DNA of 64,000 nucleotides from Tenacibaculum sp. 190524A05c (GTDB lineage Bacteria > Bacteroidota > Bacteroidia > Flavobacteriales > Flavobacteriaceae), in NCBI RefSeq assembly GCF_964036595.1, contig NZ_OZ038523.1, positions 3,292,501-3,356,500 on the forward strand, in the 5' to 3' direction. A model generated the notes under the pieces. It saw only the letters and a program-made list of their open reading frames with translations, was not told where the DNA came from and made no database searches. The position numbers were made by a program, and so were the translations under genes. This document shows, piece after piece, positions 59,837 through 64,000 of the stretch. Within the stretch, counting starts at the first letter, position 1. Each line of letters starts with the position of its first letter.

Positions 59837-59932
59837 GTTACTTAGTAGGGTTAACTAAGTAACAACCCTGAGAGGGCTTCTAAGGGTTTTCCCTTAGACA
59901 CTCAAGGTAAACCCTGAGTGCGTTTTCAGGGT
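59837..59932. other. Cluster of three hairpins upstream of the NarL-type regulator
   Basis: GTTACTTAGT / ACTAAGTAAC (59837-59846, 59854-59863), CTAAGGG / CCCTTAG (59880-59886, 59891-59897) and ACCCTGA / TCAGGGT (59911-59917, 59926-59932). A second ACCCTGAG at 59865-59872 could pair with the last arm instead. All lie upstream of the promoter, so they are not part of the regulator mRNA. Confidence 0.7.
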
Positions 59933-59940
59933 GTTTGTAA

Positions 59941-59972
59941 TTTGTCAGGAATGTATTAACGTTATAAATTTG
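59941..59972 (+). promoter_or_regulatory. Promoter of the response regulator gene, near-leaderless
   Basis: TTTG (59941-59944), 20 bp, then TAAATTTG (59965-59972): a near-perfect Bacteroidota promoter. Transcription should begin about 59978-59980, leaving only about 5 nt before the ATG at 59984. Confidence 0.75.
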
Positions 59973-59983
59973 TAAGTGTAACA

Positions 59984-60643
59984 ATGAGAGATAAAATCAG
60001 AGTTCATATAGCCGACGATCATGAGGTTGTTATCCAAGGAGTTTCGGCACTCATAAATACTGATGATAGTATTGAAGTTAAAGGTTATTCATTAACAGGA
60101 AAAGATGTAGTTGAGTGGTTTAAGAATAACGAAGCAGATGTTTTAATTCTCGATATAAATATGCCAAAATTAGATGGTATTGGAGTTTTAAAAACATTTA
60201 AAAATAGAAGTTTTAAACAGAAAACTATTATTCTCTCAGGGTTAAGCGATCCGAAAATCGTTCAAGAAATGATTGCACTAGGTGCAAACGGTTTCATCGA
60301 GAAAGGATCAGCAAGTGAACACATAATACAAGCGATCAAGGCGGTTTACAGGGGAGAGCAGTATTATAGTGATGAAATAAAGGACAGTTTGTTCGATTTG
60401 TACATTAACGAATCAAAAACAGACGAAGCGATCAAAAGTAGTGTGGCAGATGAGCCGCTTACCGAGAGAGAAGTAGAAGTACTAAAACTGATAACACAAG
60501 AATTAAGTACTGCTGAGATAGCAGAGAAATTAAATATAACTGTTAAAACAATAGAAACACACAGAAGAAATTTATACAAAAAAATTAAAGTAAAAAATGT
60601 AGTAGGTTTGGCAATATACGCTGTTAAAAATAATATAGTTTAA
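59984..60643 (+). CDS. NarL/FixJ-type response regulator
   Basis: The 219-residue protein has a receiver domain (1-125; acidic D11/D12, phosphoacceptor Asp57 in VLILDINMP, Lys in FIEKGS). A C-terminal LuxR-type HTH follows (about 155-215, LTEREVEVLKLITQELSTAEIAEKLNITVKTIETHRRN). Its likely partner is the HisKA_3 kinase encoded at 61572-63386, separated by a lipoprotein gene. Initiation may occur on an almost leaderless mRNA. Confidence 0.94.
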   Translation: MRDKIRVHIADDHEVVIQGVSALINTDDSIEVKGYSLTGKDVVEWFKNNEADVLILDINMPKLDGIGVLKTFKNRSFKQKTIILSGLSDPKIVQEMIALGANGFIEKGSASEHIIQAIKAVYRGEQYYSDEIKDSLFDLYINESKTDEAIKSSVADEPLTEREVEVLKLITQELSTAEIAEKLNITVKTIETHRRNLYKKIKVKNVVGLAIYAVKNNIV

Positions 60644-60692
60644 TTAACCTCCCTTCAATTTTATATAGAGGTTCCCCGTCCTTATATATGTT

Positions 60693-60701
60693 CCCCCCCC
60701 C
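60693..60701. repeat. Homopolymeric C9 tract
   Basis: Nine C in an otherwise AT-rich intergenic region, framed as GTTC-C tract-GAAC. It lies 50 bp after the response regulator stop and 156 bp before the lipoprotein gene. Such tracts are prone to slippage. Confidence 0.8.
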
Positions 60702-60856
60702 GAACTGTATTATAGCAATTGTCAAGCCTTCTTCATTTAATCTAAATGAAAATCAACTAACCAACCATAACCCCTAATTTATTAGTCTCCCGTTAATCTA
60801 CCCTTTAATTTTACAATTATAAGAGTTTATTAATCCACTTAAAGTTTTTAGTTACC

Positions 60857-61555
60857 ATGAAAAGAAGTTACATACCTTTTTTAATGATCTTGTCTATCCT
60901 AGTTTCAGCATGTTCAACAGAGGAAAATATGCCTGAAAACAATGACCAATCTTTATTAAAATCGTACAAATTAAGTAGGGATGCTAACGGTAGATATGCT
61001 ATCGATATTGATTTAGTAGAAGGAGCTTACACGGAAACTTACAAAGATGAAGCTACACAGACTAATAAGATTTATGCTTATCAAGGAGATGCTAATAATG
61101 CACAAAGAAATGCAAGCAAGAACAACCTTTTAACTTTAGAAGACAATAAAATTAAAGTTGGAGTGTTTGAGAATAATGTTCAGAAAAACTCAATTTGGGT
61201 TGAAGATGAAAATATTGTTTTAGGAAGAGGTCAAATTAGTCCTGACTTTTTGGAGTCATACAGCATAGAGCACATGGGAGGAGACGAATATGTATTAGAC
61301 TTTAATGTAAGAAACAATGTATCAGTTTCATTTGAGTATAATGCAGATGAAAATATTTATGAAGTTCATTTGAAAGAAGGAATTTCTAATGGAACTAAGT
61401 TTACAAAATTGTATAACAAGTCAGCTAATTTGCCATTAAGAATAGATTTCGTAAATTACATATTAATAAAACCAGAAGCGAATGGGAGAGGAGCTAGTGC
61501 AGAATATGCAATGACACGTGTCCCAAGAGTTGGATCTGATCAACCCGGTTTATAA
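60857..61555 (+). CDS. Lipoprotein of unknown function next to a sensor kinase
   Basis: The 232-residue protein has lipobox LVSAC (cysteine 19) followed by STEEN. The mature part is acidic and beta-rich (YAIDIDLVEGAYTETY, GDEYVLDFNVRNNVSVSFEYNAD). It includes IWVEDENIVLGRGQ and a charged, Gly-rich C-terminus. No family recognised. It sits between the response regulator and the kinase gene, and its end lies 16 bp before the kinase TTG start. It may be the regulated output or an accessory sensor of that system. Confidence 0.65.
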   Translation: MKRSYIPFLMILSILVSACSTEENMPENNDQSLLKSYKLSRDANGRYAIDIDLVEGAYTETYKDEATQTNKIYAYQGDANNAQRNASKNNLLTLEDNKIKVGVFENNVQKNSIWVEDENIVLGRGQISPDFLESYSIEHMGGDEYVLDFNVRNNVSVSFEYNADENIYEVHLKEGISNGTKFTKLYNKSANLPLRIDFVNYILIKPEANGRGASAEYAMTRVPRVGSDQPGL

Positions 61556-61571
61556 TAAACAAAAGCCTATT

Positions 61572-63386
61572 TTGATTAAAAAAATCATAATATTATTATT
61601 CATTTTAATACAATATAAAGCTGAGTGTAATAACTCGGCTTTTGCCGTTCTTGAACAAGAACAAAACAAAGGGAAAGTCTCTGATAATCAAAGAGATTAT
61701 GAGTTGACTAAAATTTATTATGAGGAAGGTAAATACATCAAAGCATTAAAGAAAATTTTATTTTTATCTGATCGAGAATTTAAGGATAGAGTTCTTGAAA
61801 TTAGAGTAAATGTATTAGCCGGTAAAATTCTTCAAAAGACTAGAGATGATCGAGGAGTTTATGAACCAGATACCTCAACTGAAAAGAATAAAGATAACGA
61901 CAAGGCGATATCTTTTTTTAGAAAAGCAATTGCATTAGCTGAAAAATTAAAACTAGAAAAGACTGAATTTGGCTTTTCTAATGAATCTTATAAGTTAATA
62001 GTCTCAGAATCATATTTGTCATTAGCAAATTGTTATATAGCCGTAAGAAAACAAGATAGCTCAAGAATTTATCTTGAGAAATTAATTTCTATTGAAAGCA
62101 TTAACAGCAAGGTTAATTTATTTCAAGGAGTTGCTTACACAAATCTTGGGAAAGTTTTTTATATGGAAGAAAACTTTCAACAGGCTGAAAGAATGTTTCT
62201 TAAATCTATAGAAGTAAATAAGCTTTTAAAGAATGATATTTCAGTTGCTTTGGCATTGAATAATTTAGGCTCTATTTATATAATTAATGAGGAGTTTAGT
62301 AAAGCAAAGAGTACATATCAGGAAGCATTGACTTATTTGGGAAGTAAAAATACTTCTTTGGCTACCGAAAGAAAGGAAATGATCTTTGATAACCTTGCCT
62401 GGGCCCTGTACAATTTGAAGGATTATAAGGCGTACGATTATGTTACAAAATCTTATAGGATACGCGATAGTTTAAATGAAATAGGGAGACAAGAGAAGTA
62501 TGCCGAAATACAAGCGATCCATGATGTTGAGACTGTTAAACAACAAGAACAAATTAAAATTGAACGTCAAGAACGCAAAACTTGGATAATAGGTGTTACT
62601 GGAATTGTGGTCTCTTTATTGTTATTATATCTAGCCAATTTATATAAGTTGAGACAACAAAGTTTAAGCTTGAAATTATCCCAGAATGAATTGGAACAGC
62701 AAAGAAAATTGGATCGTTTAAAATCACAAAGTCAGGTTAAAATACTAAATGCTACTATTGACGGTAAAGAAACAGAGCGTAAACAAATTGCAGAAATTTT
62801 ACACGATAATGTAAGCGCTTTATTATCCTCAGCAAATATGCATTTGCAAGCAAGTCAACAGCAGTTTAAGGGTTCTGATATTCCAACTGAATTGGCAAAA
62901 ACTCAAGAAATAATAGCTGAAGCTTCGCATAAAATAAGAGATTTATCTCATAATTTAATGTCGTCTGTATTGTTAAAGTTTGGATTGGAATACGCAGTAA
63001 AAGATTCTGCAAAAAAGTTTTCAAATTCCAATATAAGAATTAACACTGCTATACATAATGTGTACCGTTATTCTCAAGATCAAGAGATTAAAATCTTTAA
63101 CATTATTCAAGAATTAATCAATAATATCTTAAAGCATAGTCAAGCCAAAAATGCTTATGTAATTATGGAGGAGGAAGATGATATGTTGAATATTATAGTG
63201 AAAGATGATGGTGTTGGTTTTAAGAATAAATCCGAAGAAGAAAAAGGAGTTGGTATCAACCAAATAAAGGCAAGAATTCATATGATGAATGGTTCTTTTT
63301 TAATCGAATCTTCTCAAGGAATGGGAACAAAAACCACAATGAATATTCCTGTTGTTCGAAAAAAAACTAGAGTGTACTCCGCTTAG
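61572..63386 (+). CDS. TPR-containing sensor kinase (HisKA_3, NarX-like)
   Basis: I prefer the TTG at 61572 (MIKKIIILLFILIQYK), which gives a signal peptide and avoids overlap; a GTG at 61518 would add 18 residues inside the lipoprotein gene. Periplasmic TPR repeats (about 40-300, ALALNNLGSIYIINEEFSKA) are followed by a TM helix (about 338-357) and a coiled coil. HisKA_3 has the phosphoacceptor His in RKQIAEILHDNVSALL, and HATPase_c has NIIQELINNILKHSQAK and GVGINQIKARI. It is the likely partner of the NarL-type regulator at 59984. Confidence 0.9.
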   Translation: MIKKIIILLFILIQYKAECNNSAFAVLEQEQNKGKVSDNQRDYELTKIYYEEGKYIKALKKILFLSDREFKDRVLEIRVNVLAGKILQKTRDDRGVYEPDTSTEKNKDNDKAISFFRKAIALAEKLKLEKTEFGFSNESYKLIVSESYLSLANCYIAVRKQDSSRIYLEKLISIESINSKVNLFQGVAYTNLGKVFYMEENFQQAERMFLKSIEVNKLLKNDISVALALNNLGSIYIINEEFSKAKSTYQEALTYLGSKNTSLATERKEMIFDNLAWALYNLKDYKAYDYVTKSYRIRDSLNEIGRQEKYAEIQAIHDVETVKQQEQIKIERQERKTWIIGVTGIVVSLLLLYLANLYKLRQQSLSLKLSQNELEQQRKLDRLKSQSQVKILNATIDGKETERKQIAEILHDNVSALLSSANMHLQASQQQFKGSDIPTELAKTQEIIAEASHKIRDLSHNLMSSVLLKFGLEYAVKDSAKKFSNSNIRINTAIHNVYRYSQDQEIKIFNIIQELINNILKHSQAKNAYVIMEEEDDMLNIIVKDDGVGFKNKSEEEKGVGINQIKARIHMMNGSFLIESSQGMGTKTTMNIPVVRKKTRVYSA

Positions 63387-63870
63387 CGAGCTCTATAACT
63401 TCCATATTTTTTATTTCACCCTTATCTAATTCAAATCTAACCATGGTTCTTATTTTGTGGAATCCGTGTTTTCCAGCAGCGCCAGGATTTATATGTAAAA
63501 GATTTAAACTTTTATCGAATTGTACTTTTAAAATATGAGAATGTCCACAAATAAACAATTGTGGAGGATTTTTCTTAATTGTTTCTCGAACTCTTTGATT
63601 GTATTTCCCAGGATATCCACCAATATGTGTAATCCATACAGGAACATTTTCAACTTCAAATCTATTATCTAAAGGAAATTCAGATCTAGCTTCGGCATCA
63701 TCAATATTACCATAAACCCCACGTAAAGGCTTTAAAGCTTTTATGGTATCGGTAACTTTTAAATGGCCAATATCTCCGGCATGCCAAACTTCATCTGCTT
63801 GTTTTACAAACTTTAAAATTTGATCATCAATATAACTATGGGTGTCTGATAAGAGTAAGATTTTTTTCAC
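63367..63870 (-). CDS. Metallophosphoesterase (YfcE/MJ0936 family phosphodiesterase)
   Basis: The 167-residue calcineurin-like enzyme has all metal motifs: LLSDTHSY (DxH), HAGDIGH (GD), GNIDD (GN), THIGGYPG and GHSHILK (GHxH). Small members of this family cleave phosphodiesters such as cyclic nucleotides; the natural substrate is unclear. Its 3' end overlaps the kinase gene on the opposite strand by 20 bp. Confidence 0.94.
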   Translation of the reverse strand: MKKILLLSDTHSYIDDQILKFVKQADEVWHAGDIGHLKVTDTIKALKPLRGVYGNIDDAEARSEFPLDNRFEVENVPVWITHIGGYPGKYNQRVRETIKKNPPQLFICGHSHILKVQFDKSLNLLHINPGAAGKHGFHKIRTMVRFELDKGEIKNMEVIELAKRSTL

Positions 63871-64000
63871 TTAACGAAAGTACAAAGAATCTTTAGGTTT
63901 TCTACAATGTCACGTTAAGAAGCAAACAGCAATTATTTAAACAATAGAATTCCATATTGTTAGTTAATTTTTAAGAAAATACTAAATAACTCAACCAAAT
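63871..64000. other. Non-coding end of the window
   Basis: AT-rich sequence upstream of the leftward phosphodiesterase gene; no gene, hairpin or clear promoter box recognised before the window ends. Confidence 0.4.

Noticed and set aside
63908..63934. TGTCACG as a fourth ECF41-type promoter
   Set aside because: After 16 bp the sequence is AATT rather than TGTY, and no rightward gene follows within the window.

Overview
The window comes from an AT-rich (about 30 % GC) genome of the Bacteroidota, most likely a marine Flavobacteriaceae of the Tenacibaculum/Polaribacter type. The evidence is promoter boxes of the form TAnnTTTG, a type IX secretion sorting domain, a Rho factor with an Asn/Gln-rich insert, ATP-dependent PEP carboxykinase, several families typical of flavobacteria (DUF4293, DUF4230, DUF4920, DUF6146-like) and many TTG starts. 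No plasmid, prophage, insertion sequence or CRISPR array was seen.

Region 1 (1-9.9 kb) is the most unusual part. A nine-gene leftward operon (NTF2-like protein, outer-membrane-like protein, MoaF-like protein, Bcr/CflA exporter, PD40 lipoprotein, arylamine N-acetyltransferase, T9SS-exported beta-helix protein, lipoprotein, PD40 protein) faces an ECF sigma factor of the ECF41 type, which carries a C-terminal NTF2-like domain. Downstream of the sigma gene lie an FMN azoreductase and a cupin. All three transcription units carry the same promoter architecture, TGTCAC(A/G/T)-16 bp-TGT(C/T), close to the ECF41 target sequence. This suggests a self-contained detoxification or cell-surface regulon.

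Region 2 (10-37.9 kb) is mostly housekeeping: a Crp/Fnr regulator, a decayed RidA gene, tRNA-Asp, a DUF58 protein, thioredoxin, metK behind a SAM-II riboswitch, a lone 33-residue gene, sppA, dsbD, tag, a Kir-type K+ channel, ilvE, tRNA methyltransferases mnmD and trmN6 with a 43-residue membrane protein between them, an HxlR-controlled nitroreductase operon, a saccharopine dehydrogenase-like gene, pckA and adenine deaminase.

Region 3 (37.9-44.7 kb) holds small cytosolic beta-rich proteins, including two paralogues beginning MGKGAF with a CCC motif and sharing duplicated upstream DNA. Next to them are a LytTR response regulator with a TPR histidine kinase, and dispersed repeats on both sides of that kinase block.

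Region 4 (44.7-64 kb) has ruvC-hemW-cyclase (all TTG starts), a PEBP protein, AraC and Crp regulators, a four-gene hydroxyproline catabolic operon with a divergent AraC regulator and paired operators, 5-formyl-THF cyclo-ligase, rho, and a NarL-type two-component pair separated by a lipoprotein gene and a C9 tract.
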